Assembly (NCBI RefSeq): GCF_003641205.1
Contig: NZ_CP032762.1
Span: 4,670,001-4,734,000 of the forward strand
From: Rhodococcus sp. P1Y
Lineage (GTDB): Bacteria; Actinomycetota; Actinomycetes; Mycobacteriales; Mycobacteriaceae
Direction: 5' to 3'
Length of the DNA stretch: 64,000 nt
The notes below the pieces were generated by a model. That model was given only the letters and a program-made list of their open reading frames with translations. It had not been told where the DNA came from and searched no databases. A program made the position numbers and the translations under genes. Of this stretch, positions 8,493 to 15,939 are shown piece by piece (position 1 is the stretch's first letter; each line of letters starts with the position of its first letter).

Positions 8493-9925
8493 GCACCGCT
8501 GTCGACTGGCTCAGGACATCGACCCCTGGCCTTCTCGTTCTGTGTGGCCTCGCCATCGCAGTACTTCTCGTCGTCATCATCAAGGTCAAACTCGAGCCGT
8601 TCGTCGCGCTTCTGATCGTCGGGCTCGGCCTGGCACTGGCTGCAGGTCTGCCGGTGTCCGAGATCGTCGGGACCGCGATCAAGAGCAACGAGTCTCTCCT
8701 CGAGACCGGATTCGGCGGGATTCTCGGCCACATCGCCGTGATCATCGGACTCGGCACCGTGCTCGGCGCCATCCTGGAACGATCAGGCGGCGCACAAGCG
8801 TTGACATCGAAGCTGCTCGGAGTGTTCGGCGACCGCGGGGCTCCGATTGCGATGGGACTGCTCGGCTTGATCTTCGGCATACCGGTCTTCTTCGACATCG
8901 GCATTTTCGTGCTCGCGCCGCTGGTCTACGTCGCCGCGCGGCAAGGCGGAAAGTCCCTCGTGCTGTACGCACTACCGATGCTCGCGGGCCTGTCCATGAC
9001 ACACGCATTCCTGCCGCCGCATCCCGGACCGGTTGCGCTCGGCGGACTCCTCGAAGTCAATCTCGGATGGCTGATCCTGATGGGATTCGTGTGCGGAATA
9101 CCAGGATTCATCGCAGCAGGCTTGGCGTGGGGCAGTTGGATCGGCAAGCGCGTCATCGTGGAAGTACCGGAGGACTTCATCAACGAAGCCGACGACGACG
9201 TCGAGCCGACCGGCGGCACCGCCGTCACGACCAAGCGTCCGGTCGTCACCACTCCCCCGTCGGTCGGGCTCATCGGTGCAATCATTGCGGTCCCGCTGGT
9301 CCTCATCCTCGGCGCAACCTTTGGAAGCATCCTCCTCGATCCAGGCAACCTGCTCGAGGTGTTGACCTTCCTCGGCACGCCCGCCGTCGCGCTACTCATC
9401 GCCGTTCTGATCGCGTTCTATGTGCTCGGGATCAGGCGTGGATCGACCGTTCAGCAGCTGAGCACGCTGACCGGTGAATCGCTGCGTCCGGTCGGCATGT
9501 TGCTGTTGGTCGTCGGTGCAGGCGCGTTCTTCGGAAAGGTCATCTCTGCCACCGGAATCGGAACCGCGCTCGCCGACGCCATGGCCGCAGCCGGACTACC
9601 GATCATCGTGCTCGCCTACGTCATCAGCTGTGCGCTGCGCATCGCCCAAGGTTCGGCGACGGTAGCAATCGTGACAACAGGCGGAATCGTCGGGCCGCTC
9701 GTTGCGGCACAGGACTACTCACCGATGGCAACGGCACTGGTCGCAATGTCGATCGCCGCTGGTTCGATCATCCTGAGCCACGTCAACGACGGTGGGTTCT
9801 GGATCATCGCAAAGTTCTTCAACATGACCGTCAAGCAAACGCTGCAGACGTGGACGGTGCTCGAGACGATCTTGTCGGTGGTCAGTTTCGCCGTGGCGGC
9901 GGTGCTGTTCGCGATCGTCGCCTAG
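8489..9925 (+). CDS. GntP family sugar-acid permease
   Basis: A 478-residue membrane protein of the GntP gluconate:H+ symporter family with about 12-14 hydrophobic segments. Family features include GFGGILGHIAVIIGLGTVLG, GIPVFFDIGIFVL, the HAFLPPHPGPVAL motif and, near the C-terminus, RIAQGSATVAIVTTGG and SHVNDGGFWI. It starts inside the stop of the aldolase gene (ATGA). GntP proteins import gluconate and related sugar acids or hydroxy acids. Here it is the probable uptake system for the substrate of the cluster. A terminator-like palindrome follows at 9931. Confidence 0.92.
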   Translation: MSTAVDWLRTSTPGLLVLCGLAIAVLLVVIIKVKLEPFVALLIVGLGLALAAGLPVSEIVGTAIKSNESLLETGFGGILGHIAVIIGLGTVLGAILERSGGAQALTSKLLGVFGDRGAPIAMGLLGLIFGIPVFFDIGIFVLAPLVYVAARQGGKSLVLYALPMLAGLSMTHAFLPPHPGPVALGGLLEVNLGWLILMGFVCGIPGFIAAGLAWGSWIGKRVIVEVPEDFINEADDDVEPTGGTAVTTKRPVVTTPPSVGLIGAIIAVPLVLILGATFGSILLDPGNLLEVLTFLGTPAVALLIAVLIAFYVLGIRRGSTVQQLSTLTGESLRPVGMLLLVVGAGAFFGKVISATGIGTALADAMAAAGLPIIVLAYVISCALRIAQGSATVAIVTTGGIVGPLVAAQDYSPMATALVAMSIAAGSIILSHVNDGGFWIIAKFFNMTVKQTLQTWTVLETILSVVSFAVAAVLFAIVA

Positions 9926-9930
9926 CCATC

Positions 9931-9978
9931 CCATGTGAACGCAAATACATAGCAGCCTAAGTATTTTCGTTCACATGG
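9931..9978. terminator. Repeated palindrome, copy A (bidirectional terminator candidate)
   Basis: The left arm begins CCATGTGAACGCAAATAC and the right arm is GTATTTTCGTTCACATGG: an 18-bp stem with one mismatch and a 12-base centre that can extend the stem with TAG/CTA. It separates two converging genes, and the TCA in its right arm (9971-9973) is the TGA stop of the leftward gene. Close relatives lie at 43333 and 50490. Confidence 0.75.
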
Positions 9979-11071
9979 GGCCGAGCTGGTCACCGACGAA
10001 ATGAGTATTGTCCGCGGACAACTCACGGTGACCGGCCCGCGCGACGAGATCGTCGATTCGGCCATCCAAGCTGTGCGCCTTCTGCATTACGTCCATGGTC
10101 TTCAGATCACCCTCCGCGCGGGTGACGAGATCCGCCACGCGAACCAGCGCGGCGACGCGATCGATCAACTGTGCCCACACCGTGTCCAGAGCAGCCCGCC
10201 GACTGCCGACCTGCGCGCGGGTGGCGTCGTCGAACATCATTGCGGCGATTCCGTCGAGCTCGTCGTCGATGTCGCGCAACGAATTCACGTCGACCGCGAC
10301 CTGGGTGAGCTCCTCGACGAGGTCCAGCTGCGTACGTTGAACCACGAAATGTTCAGACCGCCATGCAGGCGAGGACTGCACCTGATCGAACGCCGATCCC
10401 GCGAGGAAGAGCATTGTCTCGTAGCGGTCCGAGAACGCGTCGTGCTGCTGGTCCGCGAACTCCGCCATCACGACCGCGGCGCGATCGCCGAGCTCCTCGA
10501 AACGAGTGTTTTTCGAGACCTCGGCGACGCGAACGGCTGCGGAATCCAGGAGAGACAGACCCGCCCGTTCCACCACCGTTCCCGATTCCCGCTTCGGAAC
10601 CGGAGTGTGGGTCAGGGCATCGAAAAGCGCGTCACGCTCGTCGAGATCGAGATGTAGACCTTCGCGCCGGTCCTTCCGCACTGCCCGAACGCCACTAGCG
10701 TAGTGACGAGGGGACATGACCACAGAGGTCCGTAGGTGATCGAGTCGCTTGGCCAGCTCGGCAGCACGAAGTCGATACACGAGCGCGGACCCTGGCTTGT
10801 TCTTCGTCTCTTTCGCGAGCCACCTGCGACGCTCGTCCTCGAGAACGCGAATGGCGCTGAACCCGCCGATCGACGGCATGGTCTTACCCGCGCGACGCCT
10901 CGCCGCTAGTACAGTCCTGACCGGCTCGTCGAGCCGGCCGGCGGCGATGGCGAGAGCCGCGGCATCGGACAAGAGGGGACGTCGCCCATCGAGACGTGTT
11001 TGTTCACACCAACGGCGCACACGTTCTTCGACGCGTTCGCGGTCGGAACCGATCTCGAGGTGTTCTGGCAT
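9971..11071 (-). CDS. Hypothetical helical protein
   Basis: A 366-residue charged, mostly helical protein that I do not recognise. It has no membrane segment and no signal peptide. Notable stretches are an arginine-rich N-terminal third (RERVEERVRRW, TVLAARRRAGKTMP, DERRRWLAKETKNK) and a long central-to-C-terminal helical part resembling coiled coil (DLVEELTQVAVDVNSLRDIDDEL). The start at 11071 (MPEHLEIG) is preceded by AAGGAG and GTGGAG. It ends inside palindrome copy A. The size and composition resemble uncharacterised actinobacterial proteins. No function is proposed. Confidence 0.6.
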   Translation of the reverse strand: MPEHLEIGSDRERVEERVRRWCEQTRLDGRRPLLSDAAALAIAAGRLDEPVRTVLAARRRAGKTMPSIGGFSAIRVLEDERRRWLAKETKNKPGSALVYRLRAAELAKRLDHLRTSVVMSPRHYASGVRAVRKDRREGLHLDLDERDALFDALTHTPVPKRESGTVVERAGLSLLDSAAVRVAEVSKNTRFEELGDRAAVVMAEFADQQHDAFSDRYETMLFLAGSAFDQVQSSPAWRSEHFVVQRTQLDLVEELTQVAVDVNSLRDIDDELDGIAAMMFDDATRAQVGSRRAALDTVWAQLIDRVAALVRVADLVTRAEGDLKTMDVMQKAHSLDGRIDDLVARAGHRELSADNTHFVGDQLGPM

Positions 11072-11470
11072 CTCCACGCTCCTTGGCTGTGTTCCGAACT
11101 CCACTGTTCCAGAACTTGCGACGTCGCGGCGGAGACAGGTCACGCCGCGATTCGGCCGATCGCCGTCAAAAGGTTAGCCACGGCCAGTACCTGTTGCACT
11201 CGGCTCCGAATACTCGATATGGAAAGCAACGCAGCGGTCGACCAGGCAGGTTGTCACTCGCCTGGTCGCCGTTCGCGATGGCTCGATGATTCACTTCGGA
11301 TTCCGAACCACGATTGTTGGCAGCATCACAGCACCAAATGGTTGGCGCAGGCCACATCACTGGGCATGTTGGTAAGGGCTACGAAACATCGTTGACACAT
11401 ATGGCGACCGTGTAACAGTTCTGAGAGGCGAAACGACTCACTCCTCAGGACGCGAACAAAAGGAGACGAT
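11072..11470. other. Divergent intergenic region with one promoter candidate
   Basis: About 400 bases separate the hypothetical gene and the chorismate-mutase-like gene. The only structure I see is TTGACA at 11392-11397 followed 15 bases later by TAACAG, a possible -35/-10 pair for the rightward gene, and AGGAG just before the GTG at 11471. The spacing is short, so the promoter call is weak. Confidence 0.35.
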
Positions 11471-11737
11471 GTGACTTTGCAGATTGATTCACTCGCTATC
11501 ACCGCCGACGAAGCACGCACGCACGACACGCAGATCGACCAGCTCGATGAGCAGGTTGCCGCCTTGGACGCCGATATCCTCGGCGCCATCGAACTTCGCA
11601 CCGAGCTGGTGCGCAAGCTTGCTGCCGCCACGAGCGACGCAGCTATCACGGCTGAGACATCAGCGTACGAAGACCTCGGTTCCGACGGCTCGGCATTCTC
11701 GCGAATGCTCGCTCGCATTGCCTCGGTAGCCCGCTAG
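11471..11737 (+). CDS. Chorismate-mutase-like small protein, probably catalytically dead
   Basis: An 88-residue helical protein starting at a GTG with AGGAG upstream. The helix THDTQIDQLDEQVAALDADI and following AIELRTELVRKLA match the first helix of AroQ-type chorismate mutases, and YEDLGSDGSAFSRMLARI matches the last helix of the short actinobacterial enzymes. In true enzymes the long helix continues with an IGK-type catalytic Lys and then an Arg-Glu pair. Here those positions read AAATSDAA and ITAETSAY, so the catalytic Lys and the Arg-Glu pair are missing. It may be a regulatory or structural relic. The fold assignment is moderately sure; loss of activity is inferred from the missing residues. 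Confidence 0.7.
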   Translation: MTLQIDSLAITADEARTHDTQIDQLDEQVAALDADILGAIELRTELVRKLAAATSDAAITAETSAYEDLGSDGSAFSRMLARIASVAR

Positions 11738-11766
11738 GTCGTTACGTCCCCCTCCTTCGTTTGCAA

Positions 11767-11807
11767 CGAGGCCCCGATCGGTTCAACCGGTCGGGGCCTC
11801 GTCGTTT
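11767..11807. terminator. Strong bidirectional terminator
   Basis: A 15-bp stem (CGAGGCCCCGATCGG with its complement, one G/T wobble) with the loop TTCAA, followed by a T-rich stretch. It lies between the converging chorismate-mutase-like and SDR genes. Confidence 0.8.
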
Positions 11808-11819
11808 TCGAAGAAGCTC

Positions 11820-12557
11820 TCAGAGAGCGCGCGTCGCACCGCCGTCGACGGTGACCGTCGAACCCGTGATGTAGGACGCTGCGGGTGAGGCCAGGAATGC
11901 GACGGTACGTCCCAGTTCCTCCGGTTCGCCGATTCTCCCCAGAGGAATGCGAGCGAGCGCGTCGTCCGACAACTGTCCTCCCCTGGCCGTGTCGAAACGC
12001 CCAGGAAGCACGCTGACCACACGGATACCGCGTGGCCCCACCTCGTCGGCAATGTCTTTTCCGACCATGGCCAGACCGGGACGCAGACCGTTCGAGATAC
12101 CTAGACCTGTCAGTGGAGATTTCACCGACGTCGACAGGACGAGCACAATTGCACCTCCCTCGGTCATCGCGGCGGACGCTGCTCGAGCGAGTCGGACCGC
12201 TCCGAGGAAGACCGACGTGAACGCGCTCTCCCAGTCCTCGTCGGAGGCGCCCAATGCAGTGCTCGGCGGCGGTCCGCCGACGCTGACGACAAGACCGTCG
12301 AGCTTCCCCCAGTGCGCCAGAGCCGACTCCACCAGCAGTTCGGCGCTGGCGGGATGGCCGTTGTCGGCGACCATGCCGTGGACAGCGTTTGGACGATGTG
12401 CACCGAGATCGGTGACGGCGTCGTCGACCTTGGTCTGCGACCGAGACGACACGGTCACCTTCGCGCCTTCACGAAGCAGTTCTCGTGCACTGGCGAGACC
12501 AAGCCCCTCGGTTCCTCCTGTGACCACGAACGCTTTGCCCGACAGACCCAAATCCAT
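11820..12557 (-). CDS. SDR family oxidoreductase with non-canonical active site
   Basis: A 245-residue short-chain dehydrogenase/reductase. The NAD(P)-binding [12 protein letters not shown] is near residue 13, and the C-terminal [16 protein letters not shown] is typical of FabG-like SDRs. The usual YxxxK catalytic pair is replaced: after the Ser region (LSTSVKSP) the sequence reads [17 protein letters not shown], so the Tyr and its Lys are absent and an SNxLR pattern is present. This pattern occurs in a subgroup of annotated 3-oxoacyl reductase-like SDRs whose chemistry is unclear. The ATG at 12557 is preceded by GAGGAG. Substrate unknown. Confidence 0.85.
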   Translation of the reverse strand: MDLGLSGKAFVVTGGTEGLGLASARELLREGAKVTVSSRSQTKVDDAVTDLGAHRPNAVHGMVADNGHPASAELLVESALAHWGKLDGLVVSVGGPPPSTALGASDEDWESAFTSVFLGAVRLARAASAAMTEGGAIVLVLSTSVKSPLTGLGISNGLRPGLAMVGKDIADEVGPRGIRVVSVLPGRFDTARGGQLSDDALARIPLGRIGEPEELGRTVAFLASPAASYITGSTVTVDGGATRAL

Positions 12558-12763
12558 GAACTCTCCTCTTCGACGAAAAACCTAGAACACAGCTCTTCGC
12601 TCGTTCCCGCTGCCCCATCTTGCTACAGGGCGCAGATCAAAATCGAATGCCGCGGGAACCGTTCCGACGAATCAGCGATGAGTTTGCGATTCGTTCGGTG
12701 TCCATACCTGTGAGACCCACACCGAGGTCGCCCACAGCCACCGATGCCAAATGGAGAGCCCCT

Positions 12764-13171
12764 ATGTCCCGAATGCTGTTCGCCAACATGCCCGTCGAGA
12801 ACGTCGATGCCACCCGCACATTCTTCGCAGGGCTCGGATTCGAGTTCAACGACATGTTCAGCGACGAGAACTGCGTGTCGATGATCATCAGTGACCACGC
12901 CACGGTGATGTTCCTGTCGGAGAGCCGCTTCAAGGACTTCATTTCCGACAGCATCACCGACACCACTCAGTCCCGCGAAGTACTGATGTGCATCAGCGCC
13001 GACAGCCGCGACGAAGTCGACTCGCTCGTCGACTCGGCGATCGCAGCAGGCGGATCTAGCTGGATGGAACCCCAGGATCACGGGTTCATGTACGGCCGCG
13101 CCTTTCGCGACCTCGACAATCACGTGTGGGAAGTGATGTGGATGGATCCGAGCGCCGTATCGCCGGAGTAG
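12764..13171 (+). CDS. VOC/glyoxalase superfamily protein
   Basis: A 135-residue vicinal-oxygen-chelate fold protein. Recognisable elements are the opening LFANMPVENVDATRTFFAGLGFEFN beta-alpha unit in two parts, DHATVMFLSE and the closing GRAFRDLDNHVWEVMWMD, where Asp-x-x-Asn-His and the final Glu sit at the usual metal-site positions. The start MSRMLFANM at 12764 follows GGAGAG. It resembles the PhnB/lactoylglutathione lyase-like class of unknown substrate. A strong terminator follows. Confidence 0.85.
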   Translation: MSRMLFANMPVENVDATRTFFAGLGFEFNDMFSDENCVSMIISDHATVMFLSESRFKDFISDSITDTTQSREVLMCISADSRDEVDSLVDSAIAAGGSSWMEPQDHGFMYGRAFRDLDNHVWEVMWMDPSAVSPE

Positions 13172-13178
13172 GGCTGAC

Positions 13179-13207
13179 TCCCGGGCGGCGGCGGCCGCCC
13201 GGGTTTT
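13179..13207 (+). terminator. Intrinsic terminator
   Basis: A GC-rich stem CCCGGGCGGC/GCCGCCCGGG followed by TTTT, directly after the VOC gene and facing the converging sigma-factor gene. Confidence 0.8.
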
Positions 13208-13245
13208 GCCGACCTCCAAACCCGCGATAGCCGAATCCGTGGCCG

Positions 13246-14220
13246 CTACAACCGTTCGGGAAGTCCGAACCGTTCGAACAACCGAAGATCGAAGAAGCAC
13301 GCCACGTGTGCTACGCCGCCGGCGGTGACGTCCACCACGTGCAGCTGGAACGCCTCGTGTACGCCTGCCTCGTTGCGCATGTACAGGCCATAGGCGGGCT
13401 GCCCATTGGCCGATGTCGCGACCATTCGCATGTCGCCTGCCTTCTGCGCAGGGCAGTTGCCGCGGATGAGGTTTCCGATGTTCTCCCCGCCCTGGTACCA
13501 CCCGACGAAAGGCGGCATCTCCCACACCGCGTCGTCGGTGAACAGCTGCACGAGCTGGTCGATGTCGTAGCGTTCGAAACTGTCCACGTATTTCGCGAGC
13601 AATTCGCGCGTTTCCGCTGCCGCCGGCTCGACGACCGTGTCCTCGGTCGGCGTGATCTCGTCGAGCTGCGCTCGTGCGCGCTGAAGCAGACTGTTGACGG
13701 CGGTTGTCGTCGTCGCCAGCGCTTCGGCTACCTCGGAAGCCTTCCACTGCAGTACCTCGCGCATCAGCAGAGCGGCCCGCTGTCGCGGAGAGAGATGCTG
13801 CAGGGCAGCCACGAAGGCCAGGCGAATCGATTCCTTTTCGACGACGATGGCGGCGGGGTCATCGGAGTTGTCGAACTCGGAGTCGGCGATGGGCTCGAGC
13901 CAGCTGATCTCGTGCTGGGCAACCAATTCGTCGGTCGGATCCGAGCTGGGTGCGCCCAATCCCGTGGGCAACGGGCGCTTCGACTTACCGTCGAGCGCCG
14001 TCAGACACGTGTTGGTGGCGATACGGTAGAGCCACGTCCGCATCGAGGATCGGCCCTCGAACTTGCTGTATCCCCTCCACGCACGGATGTAGGTCTCCTG
14101 GACCAGGTCTTCGGCGTCGTGAATCGACCCCGTCATGCGGTAGCAGTGAGCGAGAAGCTCACGTCGGTATGGATCGAACTGCGCTACGAATGCGTCGCCC
14201 TCTGCGACCGTGGCCGTCAT
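13246..14220 (-). CDS. ECF RNA polymerase sigma factor with C-terminal SnoaL-like domain (SigG type)
   Basis: A 324-residue ECF sigma factor. Region 2 (about residues 10-80) holds LAHCYRMTGSIHDAEDLVQE and SSMRTWLYRIATNTCL; region 4 (about 135-190) holds LSPRQRAALLMREVL and ASEVAEALATTTTAVNSLLQ. Residues about 205-324 form a SnoaL/NTF2-like domain (LLAKYVDSFERYDIDQLVQLF, VWEMPPFVGWYQG) that in related sigma factors modulates activity in place of an anti-sigma factor. Length and layout match the SigG (TIGR02960-type) group. No anti-sigma gene is adjacent, which agrees with regulation through the attached domain. Confidence 0.92.
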   Translation of the reverse strand: MTATVAEGDAFVAQFDPYRRELLAHCYRMTGSIHDAEDLVQETYIRAWRGYSKFEGRSSMRTWLYRIATNTCLTALDGKSKRPLPTGLGAPSSDPTDELVAQHEISWLEPIADSEFDNSDDPAAIVVEKESIRLAFVAALQHLSPRQRAALLMREVLQWKASEVAEALATTTTAVNSLLQRARAQLDEITPTEDTVVEPAAAETRELLAKYVDSFERYDIDQLVQLFTDDAVWEMPPFVGWYQGGENIGNLIRGNCPAQKAGDMRMVATSANGQPAYGLYMRNEAGVHEAFQLHVVDVTAGGVAHVACFFDLRLFERFGLPERL

Positions 14221-14362
14221 GAATCAAGAGACTAATCCCACAGTGCGACAGATGTGAGATTGTTCAGCGCAGTGGTGTCCAGGGTTCGGTTCACGAAGAT
14301 CGTGAGTGCACTGCGCTAGCCTCGTCGGTGGACGAACGGACTTTCGATCGGAGGCTAGGTTC

Positions 14363-15337
14363 ATGACTGCCCCGACCGCCATCGACGATCTCGTCGACGA
14401 GGCCTACTCGGTGCGTCGGCGCGCATGGCAGGCGGCCTTGGTCACTGCCCAGAACTTTCTCGAGACCATCGCCGACGAAATTCTCGACAACGTCGATCGC
14501 GACCGCCTGAACGCTCAGAGCGCCCGCATCAAGGATCCGGCGCGGGCTGCGGACAAGCTTCGTCGCAAGATCGCCGAAGGCCGCATTCCCGAGCCTTCGA
14601 CCGTGTCCGATGTGGTGGACGCACTCGGCGACCTGATCGGGATCAAAGTCCTGTGCAAGAGCCCACGAGACCTGCACGCGTTCGTCGACGCCCTGGAACG
14701 GGCGTGCCGCGACCCGGAGTGTTCGGTACGGTTCGCGAAGGACCCGATGGACTACGTCGCGTATCCAAAACCTAGCGGGTATCGCGCTTATCACGCCGTG
14801 CTGCTGGTGCGAGTCGCAACGCATCAGGGCGATCTCGATGTCAAGGTCGAGGTTCAAGTCAAGACGCGACTTCAGGACGCATGGGGCGAGCTGACGCACG
14901 AGGACATGTACAAGCCGGGCGAGGCGTTGAAACCCACCGAGGCGCACAACGGCTATGCGCGCCGGATGGCCGACCTTCTGCTTCAGGTCGACCTGATGGC
15001 CGACGACCTGGCCGCCCAGCTCGATTCGCAGACAGCGGTGTCGAAAGATGCTGTAGCGCAGCCGAGCTTGGTACCCAAGGACTCCGCGATAATCTCGGCC
15101 CGGGTCACCCGTACCGGCCCGCGGTACGCATTGGCTGTCGGCCCGGACGGACGAAGAGGTCTGATCCCAGCGCGTTCGGTCAAGGCGGTCATAGGCGCGA
15201 AGGATCGCATCGCAGTCGACGACTACCTCGAAGTGGGCGACGTCGTGCAGGTAGTCGTCGAGGACGCGGAAGATGCTCTTTACTATCACCTCTCGTCGCA
15301 GCCGCCCTCGAAGAGGTCTCGAAAGCGACGCAGCTGA
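14363..15337 (+). CDS. RelA/SpoT synthetase-domain protein with C-terminal S1-like domain
   Basis: A 324-residue protein. Residues about 45-205 form a (p)ppGpp synthetase domain: ARIKDPARAADKLRRK, DLIGIKVLCKS, MDYVAYPKPSGYRAYHAVL and VEVQVKTRLQDAWGELTHE followed by YK, matching all main motifs of RelA/SpoT synthetases. There is no HD hydrolase domain. Residues about 245-312 (SARVTRTGPRYALAVG, GRRGLIPARSV, YLEVGDVVQVVVED) look like an S1/OB-fold RNA-binding domain. The ATG at 14363 follows GGAGGCTAGG. It may synthesise ppGpp or pyrophosphorylate another nucleotide or RNA. The OB-fold assignment is my reading of the pattern. Confidence 0.82.
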   Translation: MTAPTAIDDLVDEAYSVRRRAWQAALVTAQNFLETIADEILDNVDRDRLNAQSARIKDPARAADKLRRKIAEGRIPEPSTVSDVVDALGDLIGIKVLCKSPRDLHAFVDALERACRDPECSVRFAKDPMDYVAYPKPSGYRAYHAVLLVRVATHQGDLDVKVEVQVKTRLQDAWGELTHEDMYKPGEALKPTEAHNGYARRMADLLLQVDLMADDLAAQLDSQTAVSKDAVAQPSLVPKDSAIISARVTRTGPRYALAVGPDGRRGLIPARSVKAVIGAKDRIAVDDYLEVGDVVQVVVEDAEDALYYHLSSQPPSKRSRKRRS

Positions 15338-15341
15338 TCGC

Positions 15342-15569
15342 TCAGGTCAGTTCCCGCCTAGAGGTCCTACGAGTCGGAACCCTGCCATCGAAGTAGCGCA
15401 GTAGAGACTCGTCGTGCGCGTCCGGGTACCAACCCGGAGCGATTCGGACCTTCGAGCGCCGTGCGGGCGCGCGCCGCTCGCTACTGATGAGCATCACCAC
15501 GAGTCCGAAAACCACGGCAACCGATGCGAGTGCGAGCACCGCAATAACGACAATTTCGAACAGATTCAT
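15342..15569 (-). CDS. Small membrane protein with DUF2510 motif
   Basis: A 75-residue protein with one membrane helix at residues about 5-30 (EIVVIAVLALASVAVVFGLV) and a short cytoplasmic tail carrying APGWYPDAHDESLLRYFDG, the DUF2510 motif common in actinobacterial membrane proteins. The ATG at 15569 has GGGTGG upstream; a TTG nine bases earlier is possible. Its stop is 4 bases from that of the converging RelA/SpoT-domain gene. Confidence 0.7.
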   Translation of the reverse strand: MNLFEIVVIAVLALASVAVVFGLVVMLISSERRAPARRSKVRIAPGWYPDAHDESLLRYFDGRVPTRRTSRRELT

Positions 15570-15939
15570 GCCACCCAAGTCCCGCCCCTGCCAAATCCCG
15601 ACGATTCAAGCCTGTGTATTCGATCCCCCCGGACCGAGTGTTGCGTGTCGTTCGATACTGGCACATTTTTGTCGGTTACGAATACCGACCGGTTTCGAAC
15701 CGGGCCTGCGCCGGGGCCGATCAGCCCCCCATCCAGCGCGTCTCGGCTTCATCGGGTAAGGCCGACGTGCAGCACCGAACCCAGCGAATTGACAAAGGCA
15801 AGGCTAATCTTAGTAGTCTGACACTTCCGGGTGCCGCTTCACCGAAGCAGCGACGCCCTGCCGTGACGGTATTCGCCGTCGATATTGCGTGCGACGGCCT
15901 CGATTGCCGCGCATGCCCGGACAGGGAAGAGGTCGAGAC
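15570..15939. other. Intergenic region ahead of the glutamate-synthase-like gene
   Basis: About 370 bases between two divergent genes. It contains a 15-base palindrome at 15689-15703 (CCGGTTTCGAACCGG) of unknown meaning and the promoter/iron-box candidate at 15789-15817. The rest shows nothing I can assign. Confidence 0.5.
15789..15817 (+). promoter_or_regulatory. Promoter candidate overlapped by a DtxR/IdeR-like iron box
   Basis: TTGACA at 15789-15794 is a perfect -35 box, and a weak -10 (TAGTAG) begins at 15811. The 19 bases at 15794-15812, AAAGGCAAGGCTAATCTTA, match the DtxR/IdeR consensus TTAGGTTAGGCTAACCTAA at 13 of 19 positions, including the central AGGCTAA. Placement over the promoter suggests repression in iron-replete cells. 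Binding is not demonstrated. Confidence 0.55.

Noticed and set aside
12623-13747. Long leftward reading frame of 374 codons
   Set aside because: It lies across the VOC gene and the terminator and overlaps the sigma-factor gene in another frame. It is arginine-rich shadow coding typical of high-GC DNA, with no family motif.
14291-15289. Leftward reading frame of 332 codons opposite the RelA/SpoT-domain gene
   Set aside because: The forward frame contains all synthetase motifs, so the reverse frame is a codon-bias shadow.
15689-15703. T-arm-like sequence suggesting a tRNA
   Set aside because: The palindrome GGTTTCGAACC resembles a tRNA T-loop, but no D-arm, anticodon arm or 7-bp acceptor stem can be built around it on either strand.
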